Assembly (NCBI GenBank): GCA_050486225.1
Contig: JBJHCV010000003.1
Coordinates: 62,001 to 126,000, forward strand
DNA from: JBBDIX01 sp050486225
GTDB taxonomy: Bacteria > Actinomycetota > Nitriliruptoria > Nitriliruptorales > Nitriliruptoraceae
Direction: 5' to 3'
DNA: 64,000 nucleotides
Below, piece after piece: positions 33,755 through 42,614 of this stretch. The translations under genes and the position numbers were made by a program. Each line of letters starts with the position of its first letter. The stretch's first letter is position 1. The notes under the pieces were generated by a model. It worked only from the letters and a program-made list of their open reading frames with translations. It ran no database searches and was not told the DNA's origin.

Positions 33755-34888
33755 GTGCTCGCGCACCTGGCGGTAGCGGTCACGGCGGGTGTGGTAACCG
33801 CCGGTGCCACGCCGCTGGTCGTGCGCCTCGCCAACCACTTCCGGGTGACCGACCACCCGGTCGAGCACCGTCCGGGACCGGTGCGCCACGTGCCCACCCT
33901 CGGCGGGCTCGCGATGCTCGTCGGGTTCCTGGTCGCGATGGGTCTGGCCTGGGCGCTGCCCACGTTCCGACCCCTGTTCACCTCGACGTCCGAACCGCTC
34001 GCGCTGCTGGTCGGCGCGCTGGTCATCGTCGCGGTCGGGGTGGTCGACGACGTCGTCGAACTCCCGCCCACGGTGAAGCTCGCCGGGCAGATCCTCGCGG
34101 CGGCCGGGGTCGTGGTGCTCGGTGTCCAGATCGTCCACTTCTGGGTCCCGGGTCTGGAGATCATCGCGCTGTCGTCCGACCTGGGCTTCCCGCTCACGGT
34201 CCTCGCGCTCGTGGCGATGATCAATGCGGTCAACCTGATCGACGGACTCGACGGTCTGGCCGCCGGAGTCGCCGCGATCGCCGCGATCGCGTTCTTCCTG
34301 TTCACGATCCAGAGCCAGCCTTCGGGACTCGCGGACTCGATCCCGACGTCCGCGACGCTCGTCGCGGCCATCGTCGCCGGCATCGCGCTCGGGTTCCTCG
34401 TGCACAACTGGCACCCGGCGCGCATCTTCATGGGCGACACCGGATCGATGCTGCTCGGCCTGCTGCTCGGCGCGGCCGGGGTCGCCTACGTCGGGCGCAC
34501 GACCGCTCCGTCCTCCGTCGACTTCTACGGGACGGTGCCCCTGATCGTTCCTGCGCTCGTGCTCGCCGTGCCGTTCCTCGACACCCTCTTCGCCGTCGTG
34601 CGCAGACTGCTGACGCGTCGTCCACTCGCCGTCGGCGACCGCGGACACCTCCACCACCTGCTGCTCTCGGCGGGCCACACCCACCGTCGTGCGGTGCTCG
34701 TCCTGTACTACTGGTCGGCCGTGGTGGCGTTCGGCTCCGTCGGACCGGCGTTCCTGCCCCTGTCTCGCCTGGTTCCCTGGGTCATCGGGGGCGTGGCTGT
34801 GGGCATCGTCGTGACGGGCCTCGGCGCGCGCCCGGGCGGGGCCCGGCGCGAGGACGAGGACTCCTCTCGGTGGCGACCGACCGCCTGA
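33755..34888 (+). CDS. Polyprenyl-phosphate GlcNAc-1-phosphate transferase (WecA/TagO-like)
   Basis: 377 residues, GTG immediately after the glyA stop. MraY/WecA integral membrane family: about 11 hydrophobic segments. Active-site motifs: VVDDVVELPP (DDxx Mg site), MINAVNLIDGLDGLAAGVAA (NxxNxxDG), MGDTGSMLLG and DRGHLHHLLLSAGHTH (HLHH, sugar-nucleotide side). It transfers a sugar-1-phosphate to undecaprenyl or decaprenyl phosphate to start a wall polymer; in mycobacteria the syntenic gene starts the arabinogalactan linker. The substrate here is inferred from synteny. It precedes the ATP synthase genes as in other actinobacteria. Confidence 0.93.
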   Translation: MLAHLAVAVTAGVVTAGATPLVVRLANHFRVTDHPVEHRPGPVRHVPTLGGLAMLVGFLVAMGLAWALPTFRPLFTSTSEPLALLVGALVIVAVGVVDDVVELPPTVKLAGQILAAAGVVVLGVQIVHFWVPGLEIIALSSDLGFPLTVLALVAMINAVNLIDGLDGLAAGVAAIAAIAFFLFTIQSQPSGLADSIPTSATLVAAIVAGIALGFLVHNWHPARIFMGDTGSMLLGLLLGAAGVAYVGRTTAPSSVDFYGTVPLIVPALVLAVPFLDTLFAVVRRLLTRRPLAVGDRGHLHHLLLSAGHTHRRAVLVLYYWSAVVAFGSVGPAFLPLSRLVPWVIGGVAVGIVVTGLGARPGGARREDEDSSRWRPTA

Positions 34889-34923
34889 ACCCGCTGGCGG
34901 GACGTGCGCACACCGGGGCGTCT

Positions 34924-34953
34924 TTGGCGGTGCCGGGCGGGTCCTGGTAGCGT
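34924..34953 (+). promoter_or_regulatory. Promoter TTGGCG-18-TAGCGT for the ATP synthase operon
   Basis: -35 TTGGCG (34924-34929) and -10 TAGCGT (34948-34953), 18-base spacer, in the 190-base gap after the WecA-type gene. Leader of about 120 bases to the first atp-associated gene. Confidence 0.5.
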
Positions 34954-35081
34954 TCGGCCCGCCCGACGCCCCATCACCCGCGCCTCGTCGCACGCCGACA
35001 TGCAGGGTGGCCGGAACTGCGTCCACGGGCAGCGCGACAGACCGGTACCGCGACATCCGTTCGTTGACGAGGACGACCAAC

Positions 35082-35390
35082 GTGCCCGCACGCACCGAGG
35101 CCACCCAGGGGCCCGACGACGCTGCCGCGTCGCGTCGTGGCTGGTGGTCCGGTGTCGACCAGGCGCACGCGATGGGTGTCGAACTGATGGCCGCCATCAT
35201 GACCTGGGCGGCGATCGGCTGGTATGCAGACCGGGCGCTGGGAACCGGCCCCTGGCTGCTCGCCATCGGTGCGATCATCGGCAACGCCGCCGGCATCTAC
35301 CTCGTGTGGCTCCGCAGTGCCCGGATGGAACGGGCCGAGGCCGCACTCGCCGAGCGTGTCGCCCCCGGAGGAGCCGTCCGTGCGAACTGA
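35082..35390 (+). CDS. AtpZ/AtpI-family ATP synthase accessory membrane protein
   Basis: 102 residues from GTG 35082 (GAGGA 8-9 bases upstream). Two TM helices at about 29-47 and 52-72: HAMGVELMAAIMTWAAIGWYADRALGTGPWLLAIGAIIG (two helical spans of this stretch). Matches the small F1F0-ATPase accessory family found first in atp operons, with the typical WYADR between helices. Related proteins help assemble the c ring or carry divalent ions. Its end overlaps the next gene by 11 bases. Confidence 0.75.
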   Translation: MPARTEATQGPDDAAASRRGWWSGVDQAHAMGVELMAAIMTWAAIGWYADRALGTGPWLLAIGAIIGNAAGIYLVWLRSARMERAEAALAERVAPGGAVRAN

Positions 35391-35829
35391 CGACCTCGAC
35401 ACGACGACCGCGCGCCTCGTCCGGGGCACGTTCGTGACCCTCGGCGTGACCGGCGCGGCGGCCGTGCTCGTGTCCGCCGTGACCGTCGGGCGAGCCGGGG
35501 TGCTGGGCGCGCTCGTCGGGGTCGGCCTCGTCGGACTCCTGTTCGGCGGCTCGGCCGTCCTGCTCGCGTTCGTCGTCCGTCGCAGTCCTGCCCACGCGGC
35601 CGGTGTGCTCGCCGTGGGCGCCTTCGTGCGTCTGGCGTCCTATGCCGTCGTGCTCGCCACACTGTCCGGGGTCGGCTGGATCGACCCGTTGGTCCTCGCC
35701 GTGACGACGGGTGCCGCCGTCACGGTCACGCTCGCCTACGAGCTGCACGCACTCTCTCGGATGCCGCGCCTGTTCTGGATCGACGACGTCGTCCGGACGC
35801 GGCCCGTCCCATCCGCCACACGGAGCTGA
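35380..35829 (+). CDS. ATP synthase subunit I-like membrane protein
   Basis: 149 residues from GTG 35380, with GGAGGAG at 35367-35373. Four hydrophobic segments (about 15-37, 43-64, 72-95, 98-118), the AtpI topology. The sequence is weakly conserved, as usual for AtpI; identification rests on topology and on its position just before atpB. AtpI proteins assist c-ring assembly. Confidence 0.7.
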   Translation: MRTDDLDTTTARLVRGTFVTLGVTGAAAVLVSAVTVGRAGVLGALVGVGLVGLLFGGSAVLLAFVVRRSPAHAAGVLAVGAFVRLASYAVVLATLSGVGWIDPLVLAVTTGAAVTVTLAYELHALSRMPRLFWIDDVVRTRPVPSATRS

Positions 35830-35834
35830 TCGCT

Positions 35835-36641
35835 GTGACCTTCATCGCTGCCGCCGAATGGGGCGGGGAGTTCGACGGTGTCCTCGACGACATCAACGCG
35901 CTGTTCGACTTCCCGGCCATCTGGGAACTGAGCCTCGCGGGTGTCGACCTGTCGATCAACCGGACGATCCTCATCGCCTGGTTCATGACCCTGCTGTGCG
36001 CGATGGTGTTCCTGTTCGCGTTCCGCAACCCCGGCGTCGTGCCGTCGAAGATCCAGAGCGTCGGTGAGATCATCATCGACTTCGTGCGGCAGATCGCGCT
36101 GGACATCATCGGTCCCAAGGGGGCGAAGTTCGTGCCCCTGCTGACGACCTTCTTCGTGTTCGTGCTGTTCATGAACGTCGCGAAGATCACCCCGTTCCTG
36201 ATGCTGCCACCGACGTCACGTGCGGCGTTCCCGCTGTTCCTGGCCGGGATCGCCTGGCTGGTGTACGTCGGCGTGGGCATCCGGGAACAGGGATTCGTGC
36301 ACTACTTCAAGGAGCTGGCGTTCCCGCCGGGAGTGCCCAAGGTCCTGTACGTGATCCTGACGCCGATCGAACTGATCTCCAACCTCGTGCTGCGGCCGTT
36401 CACCCTTGCGGTGCGGTTGTTCGCGAACATGGTGGCCGGTCACATCCTCGTCGTGATCACGCTCGTCACCGCACACGTGTTCCTGCCGTCGTGGCCGCTG
36501 GGCACCCCGCTGGGGGTGTTCGCCGTGGTCATCGGGCCGCTGGTGTTCGGCTTCGAACTGCTCATCATCAGCCTGCAGGCGTACATCTTCACCATGCTCA
36601 CTGCCGTCTACATCAGCTCTTCGGTGGAACCGGCGCACTGA
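35835..36641 (+). CDS. atpB: ATP synthase F0 subunit a
   Basis: 268 residues from GTG 35835, 5 bases after the previous stop. Forms the proton half-channels beside the c ring. Family signatures in the last third: the essential Arg in LVLRPFTLAVRLFANMVAGH (NxxLRPxxLxxRLFxNxxAGH form) and FELLIISLQAYIFTMLTAVYI. Five to six TM helices. Starts the order a-c-b-delta-alpha-gamma-beta-epsilon. Confidence 0.97.
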   Translation: MTFIAAAEWGGEFDGVLDDINALFDFPAIWELSLAGVDLSINRTILIAWFMTLLCAMVFLFAFRNPGVVPSKIQSVGEIIIDFVRQIALDIIGPKGAKFVPLLTTFFVFVLFMNVAKITPFLMLPPTSRAAFPLFLAGIAWLVYVGVGIREQGFVHYFKELAFPPGVPKVLYVILTPIELISNLVLRPFTLAVRLFANMVAGHILVVITLVTAHVFLPSWPLGTPLGVFAVVIGPLVFGFELLIISLQAYIFTMLTAVYISSSVEPAH

Positions 36642-36692
36642 TCCACGACCTGGAAGACCACGGCGACACGGGTCGCCTCAAGGAGGAATGAG

Positions 36693-36896
36693 ATGGACAA
36701 CCTCGGGAACGGGCTCGTCTTCGGACTGGCGACACTTGGTCCGGGCATCGGGCTGGGCATCCTGATCGGCAAGGCGATCGAGTCGATGGCGCGTCAGCCG
36801 GAGGCCGCCGGTCAGGTCCGCACGACGATGTTCATCGGCATCGCCGTCGTGGAGGCCCTCGCGCTGCTCGGCTTCGTGCTCGCCTTCGCGATCTAG
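36693..36896 (+). CDS. atpE: ATP synthase F0 subunit c
   Basis: 67 residues, a minimal two-helix hairpin with polar loop ARQPEA (33-38). Ion-carrying Glu54 is in IAVVEALALLGF. The residues that form a Na+ site in sodium-type c subunits (Gln32-like plus Ser/Thr after the Glu) are absent, so the ring should be proton-driven. The ATG follows AAGGAGGAATGAG, the strongest ribosome site in the operon, which fits the high copy number of c. Confidence 0.97.
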   Translation: MDNLGNGLVFGLATLGPGIGLGILIGKAIESMARQPEAAGQVRTTMFIGIAVVEALALLGFVLAFAI

Positions 36897-36904
36897 GAGT
36901 CACC

Positions 36905-37429
36905 ATGACTGTCCTACTGGCTGCGACCGGAGACGGCATCCAGCTCTTCCCGGACACGTCGGAGCTCATCTGGGGCCTCGTCGCGTTCGTCCTGCTGATG
37001 CTGTTCATGGCGAAGTTCGTCTTCCCGAAGGCCAACGCCGCGCTCGAGGAGCGCAGCCAGGCCATCCAGGGGAAGATGGAGCAGGCCGACGCGAAGCTCA
37101 ACGAGGCCGAGGAGGCCCGCCGGCAGTTCGAGGCGTCGATGGCCGACGCCCGGGGCGAGGCGAACCGGGTCGTCGAGGAGGCCAAGCAGGCCGCCGAACG
37201 AGTCCGGGCCGACGTGATCGCGAAGGCGGAGGCCGAGGCCGCTGCCATCGTCGAACGTGCGCGTGCCGAGGTCTCGTCCGAACGCGACCGCGTGCTGCAG
37301 GAACTGCGCGGACAGGTCGGGCAGATCTCCGTGCAGCTCGCGTCGCGGATCGTCGAGCGCGAGCTCGACGCGTCCACCCACGAGGGTCTGGTCGACGAGT
37401 ACATCCAGCGGCTGTCCGGGAAGAACTGA
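36905..37429 (+). CDS. atpF: ATP synthase F0 subunit b
   Basis: 174 residues, 8 bases after atpE. One N-terminal TM helix (about 18-40, ELIWGLVAFVLLMLFMAKFVF) followed by a long charged helix (KMEQADAKLNEAEEARRQFEASMADARGEAN and on; cited as AKLNEAEEARRQFEA) that forms the peripheral stalk. Start ATG 36905. Confidence 0.96.
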   Translation: MTVLLAATGDGIQLFPDTSELIWGLVAFVLLMLFMAKFVFPKANAALEERSQAIQGKMEQADAKLNEAEEARRQFEASMADARGEANRVVEEAKQAAERVRADVIAKAEAEAAAIVERARAEVSSERDRVLQELRGQVGQISVQLASRIVERELDASTHEGLVDEYIQRLSGKN

Positions 37430-37466
37430 ACCCGGCCGTGCCCTCACACCGACAGCGAGACACACG

Positions 37467-38000
37467 ATGACGACTGATCACCACAGCGCCTACGCGCAGG
37501 CCGTGGTCACGCTCGCAGGCGCAGAGAACGCGCTGGACACGGTCGAGGACGAACTGCTCACCGTGGCCCGCGCGATCGACGCGAACGACGAGTTGCGCCA
37601 GCGGTTGACCGACGCCCACCTGCCGGTCGCGAACCGCCTGGCGTTCGTGGAGTCCGAGGTCCTGAAGGCCGCGCACCGCGCGACCCGAGCCGTGCTCGCG
37701 CTGCTGATCACCGCAGACCGGGCCGGCGACCTCACCGCGATCGCCAACGAGGTCGCTCGCCGCGCCGCCGAGTCACGTGACGCGGAACTCGCAGAGGTCC
37801 ACGTGGCCGTCGAACTCGACGACGCCCGCCGGGCGGCCCTGAAGGCGGCGCTCGAGAAGGCCACGGGTCGTCGCCTCGACGTGAAGTTCGTCGTCGACGA
37901 GTCCGTCGTCGGCGGGGTGCGTGCCCGCATCGGAGACACCGTCATCGACGGTTCGGTGCTGCGCCGCCTCGACGACCTGCGTACACGAGCCGGAACGTGA
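37467..38000 (+). CDS. atpH: ATP synthase F1 subunit delta
   Basis: 177 residues from ATG 37467. The usual delta/OSCP size, starting with YAQAVVTLAGAENALDTVEDEL and ending with VDESVVGGVRARIGDTVIDGSVLRRLDDL (cited as GGVRARIGDTVIDGSVLRRL), the conserved C-terminal phrase of the family. Some mycobacteria fuse this subunit to b; here it is separate. Confidence 0.96.
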   Translation: MTTDHHSAYAQAVVTLAGAENALDTVEDELLTVARAIDANDELRQRLTDAHLPVANRLAFVESEVLKAAHRATRAVLALLITADRAGDLTAIANEVARRAAESRDAELAEVHVAVELDDARRAALKAALEKATGRRLDVKFVVDESVVGGVRARIGDTVIDGSVLRRLDDLRTRAGT

Positions 38001-38046
38001 CCGTCCGCTGCCCCGCAGCGCATCTCCTCACGAGGAAGACACAGAC

Positions 38047-39657
38047 ATGGCAGATCTGACGATCCGGTCCCAGGACGTCGCCGACGCGCTCCAGCGGATG
38101 CTCGACGGCTACGAGCCCGACCTCGCCGCCGAGCAGGTCGGTCGCGTGCTCACCACGGGTGACGGCATCGCGACCATCTCCGGCCTGCCGGGGACGCTCG
38201 CCAACGAGCTCCTCGACTTCGGCGACGGCGTGTTCGGCATGGCGATGAACCTCGACGAGCACCAGATCGGTGCCGCGGTGTTCTCCGACGCCTCGACGAT
38301 CGAGGAGGGCCAGACGGTCCGTCGCACCGAACGGGTGCTGTCCGTCCCCGTCGGCGACGCGATGCTCGGCCGGGTCGTCGACCCGCTGGGCCGTCCCATC
38401 GACGGCAAGGGGCCGCTCGACCAGGGACGCATCGACGGGGAGCGTGCGCTCGAGGTCCAGGCCCCCGGTGTCGTCGACCGCCAGCCGGTGAGCGAGCCGA
38501 TGCAGACCGGCATCAAGGTCATCGACGTCATGACCCCGATCGGTCGGGGTCAGCGCGAACTGATCATCGGTGACCGTCAGACGGGCAAGACGGCGATCGC
38601 GATCGACACGATCATCAACCAGAAGGCCCTGTGGGGGACCGACGAGGCCGTCAAGTGCATCTACGTCGGCATCGGGCAGAAGGGTTCGACGATCGCCCAG
38701 GTCGTCGCGACGCTCGAGAAGCATGGCGCGATGGAGTACACGACCGTCGTGTCGGCGCCCGCGTCCTCGCCGGCACCGTTCCAGTACATCGCGCCCTACG
38801 CGGGTGCCGCCATCGGGGCGAACTGGATGTACCGGGGCGAGCACGCACTGATCATCTACGACGACCTGTCGAAGCAGGCCGACGCGTACCGTCAGCTGTC
38901 GCTGCTGCTTCGTCGGCCTCCCGGTCGCGAGGCCTACCCGGGTGACGTCTTCTACCTCCACAGTCGCCTGCTGGAGCGCGCCGCGAAGCTGTCCGACGAA
39001 CTCGGCGGCGGCTCGATGACGGCGCTGCCGATCGTGGAGACCAAGGCCAACGACGTCTCGGCCTACATCCCGACCAACGTGATCTCGATCACCGACGGAC
39101 AGATCTTCCTCGAGACGGACCTGTTCTACCAGGGTGTGCGGCCCGCCATGAACGCCGGCATCTCCGTGTCTCGCGTGGGTGGGTCCGCCCAGCGTCCGGC
39201 CATGAAGTCCGTGTCCGGAACCGTGCGGCTCGAACTGGCCCAGTTCCGTGAACTCGAGGCGTTCGCCCAGTTCGGGTCCGACCTGGACAAGGCGTCCCAG
39301 CAGCAGATCGCCCGGGGTCAGCGGGTCGTGGAGATCCTCAAGCAGGCCGAGAACCGGCCGCTGTCCGTCCAACTGCAGGTCGCCTCGGTCGTGGCCGTCA
39401 CCTCCGGCGTGCTCGACGAACTGCCGCTCGGTGACGTGCGTCGGTTCGAGGCCGAACTGCACGAGTACCTCACCGACCGGCACGGCGACGTGCTGGAGCG
39501 TCTCGCGCGTGAGAAGTACACGGACGACCTGAAGGCCGCACTCGGACAGGCGATCCAGGACTTCGCACAGTCGTTCGTCGCGACCGAGGTGGCCGAGGTC
39601 GAGGAGACCAACGAGGGCTGGGACGCCATGGCGGCCAGCAGCGAGTCGGTGGAGTGA
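38047..39657 (+). CDS. atpA: ATP synthase F1 subunit alpha
   Basis: 536 residues from ATG 38047. Non-catalytic nucleotide-binding subunit. Walker A GDRQTGKTA (about 176-184), PYAGAAIGANWMYRGEHALI region, and the alpha signature PAMNAGISVSRVGGSAQ. It is somewhat longer than the E. coli protein because of an acidic C-terminal tail (VEETNEGWDAMAASSESVE). Such C-terminal extensions on alpha are known in mycobacteria, where they suppress ATP hydrolysis; whether this short tail does so is open. Confidence 0.97.
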   Translation: MADLTIRSQDVADALQRMLDGYEPDLAAEQVGRVLTTGDGIATISGLPGTLANELLDFGDGVFGMAMNLDEHQIGAAVFSDASTIEEGQTVRRTERVLSVPVGDAMLGRVVDPLGRPIDGKGPLDQGRIDGERALEVQAPGVVDRQPVSEPMQTGIKVIDVMTPIGRGQRELIIGDRQTGKTAIAIDTIINQKALWGTDEAVKCIYVGIGQKGSTIAQVVATLEKHGAMEYTTVVSAPASSPAPFQYIAPYAGAAIGANWMYRGEHALIIYDDLSKQADAYRQLSLLLRRPPGREAYPGDVFYLHSRLLERAAKLSDELGGGSMTALPIVETKANDVSAYIPTNVISITDGQIFLETDLFYQGVRPAMNAGISVSRVGGSAQRPAMKSVSGTVRLELAQFRELEAFAQFGSDLDKASQQQIARGQRVVEILKQAENRPLSVQLQVASVVAVTSGVLDELPLGDVRRFEAELHEYLTDRHGDVLERLAREKYTDDLKAALGQAIQDFAQSFVATEVAEVEETNEGWDAMAASSESVE

Positions 39658-39704
39658 CCTGCCGATGACGTCGTTGATCCCCACGGTGACGCAAGGAGGA
39701 CCGG

Positions 39705-40583
39705 ATGGCTGGTAGCGGCCAGATCCGGCAGTTGAAGCGACGGATCCGATCCGTCCAGAGCACGCAGAAGATCACGCGTGCAATGGAGATGATCGCCGCG
39801 TCGCGGATCCTGCGCGCCCAGGCTCGGGTGCGTGCGGCACGTCCGTACGCGGAACAGATCACCGAGGTGATCAAGGGACTCGCAGTCTCCAACGAGGTCC
39901 GCCAGCACCCACTGCTCGTCCAGCGCGAGGTGCGTACGACCGCCGTGATCGTCAACACGTCCGACCGCGGGCTTGCCGGCGCGTACAACGCCAACGTGCT
40001 CAAGGTCGCCGAGCGCACCATCCGCCAGGAGGAGGAGGCCGGCCACCGGGTCGACCTGTACGTCATCGGTCGCAAGGGTGCGGGCTACTTCTCCTACCGG
40101 GGCCGTCGCGCCGAACGCGTGTGGGAGGGTGTGTCGGACGCCCCGGCGATCGACGACGCCTCGCTCATCGCCGAGACCGTGATGTCGCGCTTCGCTCGCG
40201 CAGAGATCGATCGCGTGTGGCTCGTGTACACCGACTTCAAGTCGTCGCTGACACAGTCGCCCGTGCGCATGGAACTGCTTCCGGTCAAGCCCGAGGAGTT
40301 CGAGGGCGGGTCGGAGATCGCCCCGGAGTTCATCTTCGAGCCCTCGCAGCCGGAACTGCTCGAGCGCCTGATCCCTCGCTACGTGGAGGCCAAGGTGCTG
40401 CACGGCCTGCTCGAGTCCTCGGCCTCGGAGCACGCTGCCCGCCAGCGCGCCATGAAGTCCGCGACGGACAACGCCAAGGAGGTTGCGGCGTCCCTGTCCC
40501 GCGTGATGAACCAGGCCCGCCAGGAACAGATCACCACCGAGATCTCCGAGATCGTCGGTGGCGCCGAGGCACTCGGCGACTGA
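39705..40583 (+). CDS. atpG: ATP synthase F1 subunit gamma
   Basis: 292 residues from ATG 39705, with AAGGAGGA upstream. Central rotor shaft. Conserved N-terminus IRQLKRRIRSVQSTQKITRAMEMIA (cited as KRRIRSVQSTQKITRAMEM) and C-terminus ARQEQITTEISEIVGGAEAL are both present. The middle nucleotide-independent loop is of ordinary length, without the 14-residue mycobacterial insert being obvious. Confidence 0.97.
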   Translation: MAGSGQIRQLKRRIRSVQSTQKITRAMEMIAASRILRAQARVRAARPYAEQITEVIKGLAVSNEVRQHPLLVQREVRTTAVIVNTSDRGLAGAYNANVLKVAERTIRQEEEAGHRVDLYVIGRKGAGYFSYRGRRAERVWEGVSDAPAIDDASLIAETVMSRFARAEIDRVWLVYTDFKSSLTQSPVRMELLPVKPEEFEGGSEIAPEFIFEPSQPELLERLIPRYVEAKVLHGLLESSASEHAARQRAMKSATDNAKEVAASLSRVMNQARQEQITTEISEIVGGAEALGD

Positions 40584-40645
40584 CCGACACACACACGACG
40601 CATCCGTGACGTGCCCGACGGGCACGAGAGAGAAGGAAGCACCAG

Positions 40646-42094
40646 ATGTCCACGCAGACCGTGGCAGCAGGCCAGGACACCGCGCGCTCCGCGGATGGTC
40701 GCATCGTCCGTGTCATCGGGCCGGTCGTCGACGTCGAGTTCCCGCCGGGCGACCTGCCGGAGATCAACAGCGCGCTCACGTTCGAGCGTGAGGTGCAGGG
40801 CTCGACCTCGACGATCACCGCCGAGGTCGCTCAGCACCTGGGGGACCGGCGCGTCCGCGCCGTGTGCATGCAGCCGACCGACGGGGTGGTCCGTGGTGCG
40901 ACGGTGCGCGACACCGGGTCGCCGATCACGGTGCCCGTCGGCAACGGGGTGCTCGGGCACATCTACAACGTGCTGGGTCAGCCACTGGACGTCGCCGAGT
41001 CCGAGATCACGCCCGACACCCGGTGGCCCATCCACCGCGAGCCGCCGCCGTTCGACGAACTCGAACCGCAGGCCAGGATGTTCGAGACCGGCATCAAGGT
41101 CATCGACCTGATCGAGCCCTACGTGCAGGGCGGCAAGATCGGCATGTTCGGGGGCGCCGGCGTCGGCAAGACGGTCGTCATCCAGGAGATGATCAACCGT
41201 GTCGCCCAGCAGCACGGTGGTGTGTCGGTGTTCGCCGGTGTCGGTGAGCGCACCCGTGAGGGCAACGACCTCATGCTCGAGATGGAGGAGTCCGGCGTCC
41301 TCGAGAAGGCGGCGCTGGTCTTCGGCCAGATGGACGAGCCGCCCGGGGTCCGCCTCCGTGTCGCGCTGTCGGCCCTGACGATGGCCGAGTACTTCCGCGA
41401 CGAGATGCACCAGGACGTGCTGCTGTTCGTCGACAACGTGTTCCGGTTCGTGCAGGCCGGTTCCGAGGTGTCCACCCTGCTCGGACGCATGCCGTCGGCC
41501 GTGGGTTACCAGCCGACGCTCGCCAACGAGATGGGCCAGCTCCAGGAGCGGATCACCTCGACGAAGGGCCGCTCGATCACCTCCCTGCAGGCCGTGTACG
41601 TCCCTGCCGACGACATCACCGACCCTGCTCCGCACACGACGTTCGCTCACCTGGACGCGCAGACGGTCCTGTCGCGTGACATCGCGGCGCTGGGCATCTA
41701 CCCGGCCGTCGACCCGCTCGACTCGACGTCACGCATCCTCGACCCGACCATCGTCGGGCAGGAGCACTACGACGTGGCGACCGGCGTGCAGCAGGTCCTC
41801 CAGCGCTACAAGGACCTGCAGGACATCATCGCCATCCTCGGTATCGACGAGCTCTCCGAGGACGACAAGGTCACCGTCGCCCGCGCCCGCAAGGCTCAGC
41901 GGTTCTTCAGCCAGAACTTCTACGTCGCGGAGCAGTTCACGGGCAACCCCGGCGTGTACGTGCCGGTGTCGGAGACCATCGAGGGCTTCCGTGCGCTGAT
42001 CGACGGCGAACTCGACGAGGTCCCGGAGCAGGCGTTCCTGTACGCCGGCAACGTCGACGACGTCCACCGCCGTGCCAGCGAGATGGCGGCCTGA
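40646..42094 (+). CDS. atpD: ATP synthase F1 subunit beta
   Basis: 482 residues. Catalytic subunit. Walker A GGAGVGKTV (about 169-177), the catalytic Glu in VGERTREGNDL, ADDITDPAPHTTFAHLDA, and IDPLDSTSRILDP-like VDPLDSTSRIL. The DELSE region appears as IDELSEDD, the site that meets epsilon. Start ATG 40646 with GAAGGAAG upstream. Confidence 0.98.
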   Translation: MSTQTVAAGQDTARSADGRIVRVIGPVVDVEFPPGDLPEINSALTFEREVQGSTSTITAEVAQHLGDRRVRAVCMQPTDGVVRGATVRDTGSPITVPVGNGVLGHIYNVLGQPLDVAESEITPDTRWPIHREPPPFDELEPQARMFETGIKVIDLIEPYVQGGKIGMFGGAGVGKTVVIQEMINRVAQQHGGVSVFAGVGERTREGNDLMLEMEESGVLEKAALVFGQMDEPPGVRLRVALSALTMAEYFRDEMHQDVLLFVDNVFRFVQAGSEVSTLLGRMPSAVGYQPTLANEMGQLQERITSTKGRSITSLQAVYVPADDITDPAPHTTFAHLDAQTVLSRDIAALGIYPAVDPLDSTSRILDPTIVGQEHYDVATGVQQVLQRYKDLQDIIAILGIDELSEDDKVTVARARKAQRFFSQNFYVAEQFTGNPGVYVPVSETIEGFRALIDGELDEVPEQAFLYAGNVDDVHRRASEMAA

Positions 42095-42123
42095 CGCCAC
42101 GTCCACGGACGTGAGGAGCAGCG

Positions 42124-42531
42124 ATGTCCACCACGATGCACCTCGAGGTGGTGTCCGCGGAGCAGCACGTGCTGAGCGCGGACGTCACCGAGCTGTACGC
42201 ACGGTCGGTCGAGGGTGAGATCGGGATCCTTCCCGGACACCAGCCTGCGGTCGTCGCGCTCGACGTCGGCACGGTGAGGATCGTCGGTGCCGACGGGACG
42301 CGCTGGGCCGTCGCGGTGCACCGCGGGGTGCTGTACGTGGACAAGGACCGGCGTGCGATCGTGCTCGCGGACGTCGCCGAACTCGCCGACGAGATCGACG
42401 TCGAACGGGCGCGTGCACGGCGTGACGCCGTCTCCCGACAGCTCGAGGCGAACCCGGACGACTCGGCACTGCAGGTGTCGTTGCGCAAGCAGCAGTTGCG
42501 GCTCGACGTGGCTGGATCCGGCGCACACTGA
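42124..42531 (+). CDS. atpC: ATP synthase F1 subunit epsilon
   Basis: 135 residues. N-terminal beta sandwich: MHLEVVSAEQHVLSADVTEL, GEIGILPGHQPAVVAL and WAVAVHRGVLYV. A helical C-terminal hairpin (ERARARRDAVSRQLEANP) follows, which regulates ATPase direction. Last gene of the ATP synthase operon. Confidence 0.95.
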   Translation: MSTTMHLEVVSAEQHVLSADVTELYARSVEGEIGILPGHQPAVVALDVGTVRIVGADGTRWAVAVHRGVLYVDKDRRAIVLADVAELADEIDVERARARRDAVSRQLEANPDDSALQVSLRKQQLRLDVAGSGAH

Positions 42532-42542
42532 CCGGGGAGGTC

Positions 42543-42588
42543 CCGGCCGGGCACGGGCCGGTCGGACGGCCCTGGTCCGGGGAGGGCC
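42543..42588 (+). terminator. Pair of small hairpins after the ATP synthase operon
   Basis: CCGGCC / GGCCGG (42543-42561, 7-base loop) and GGCCCT / AGGGCC (42568-42588, 9-base loop), 6 bp each, in the 83-base gap before murA. Weak individually and without T-run. Confidence 0.3.
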
Positions 42589-42601
42589 CTGCGGTCAGGG
42601 G

Positions 42602-42607
42602 TACCCT
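42602..42607 (+). promoter_or_regulatory. -10 box (TACCCT) placed for a leaderless murA mRNA
   Basis: The last T lies 8 bases before the A of the murA ATG and no Shine-Dalgarno is visible (CACCGAGATG). Transcription would start at or beside the start codon. Confidence 0.45.
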
Positions 42608-42614
42608 CACCGAG

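Noticed and set aside
32369..35296. Very long open frame (975 codons) on the minus strand
   Set aside because: It lies opposite glyA, the WecA-type gene and the start of the atp operon, which are strongly supported. In a genome this GC-rich, opposite strands stay open by chance; the peptide is Arg/Gly/Asp-rich with no domain.
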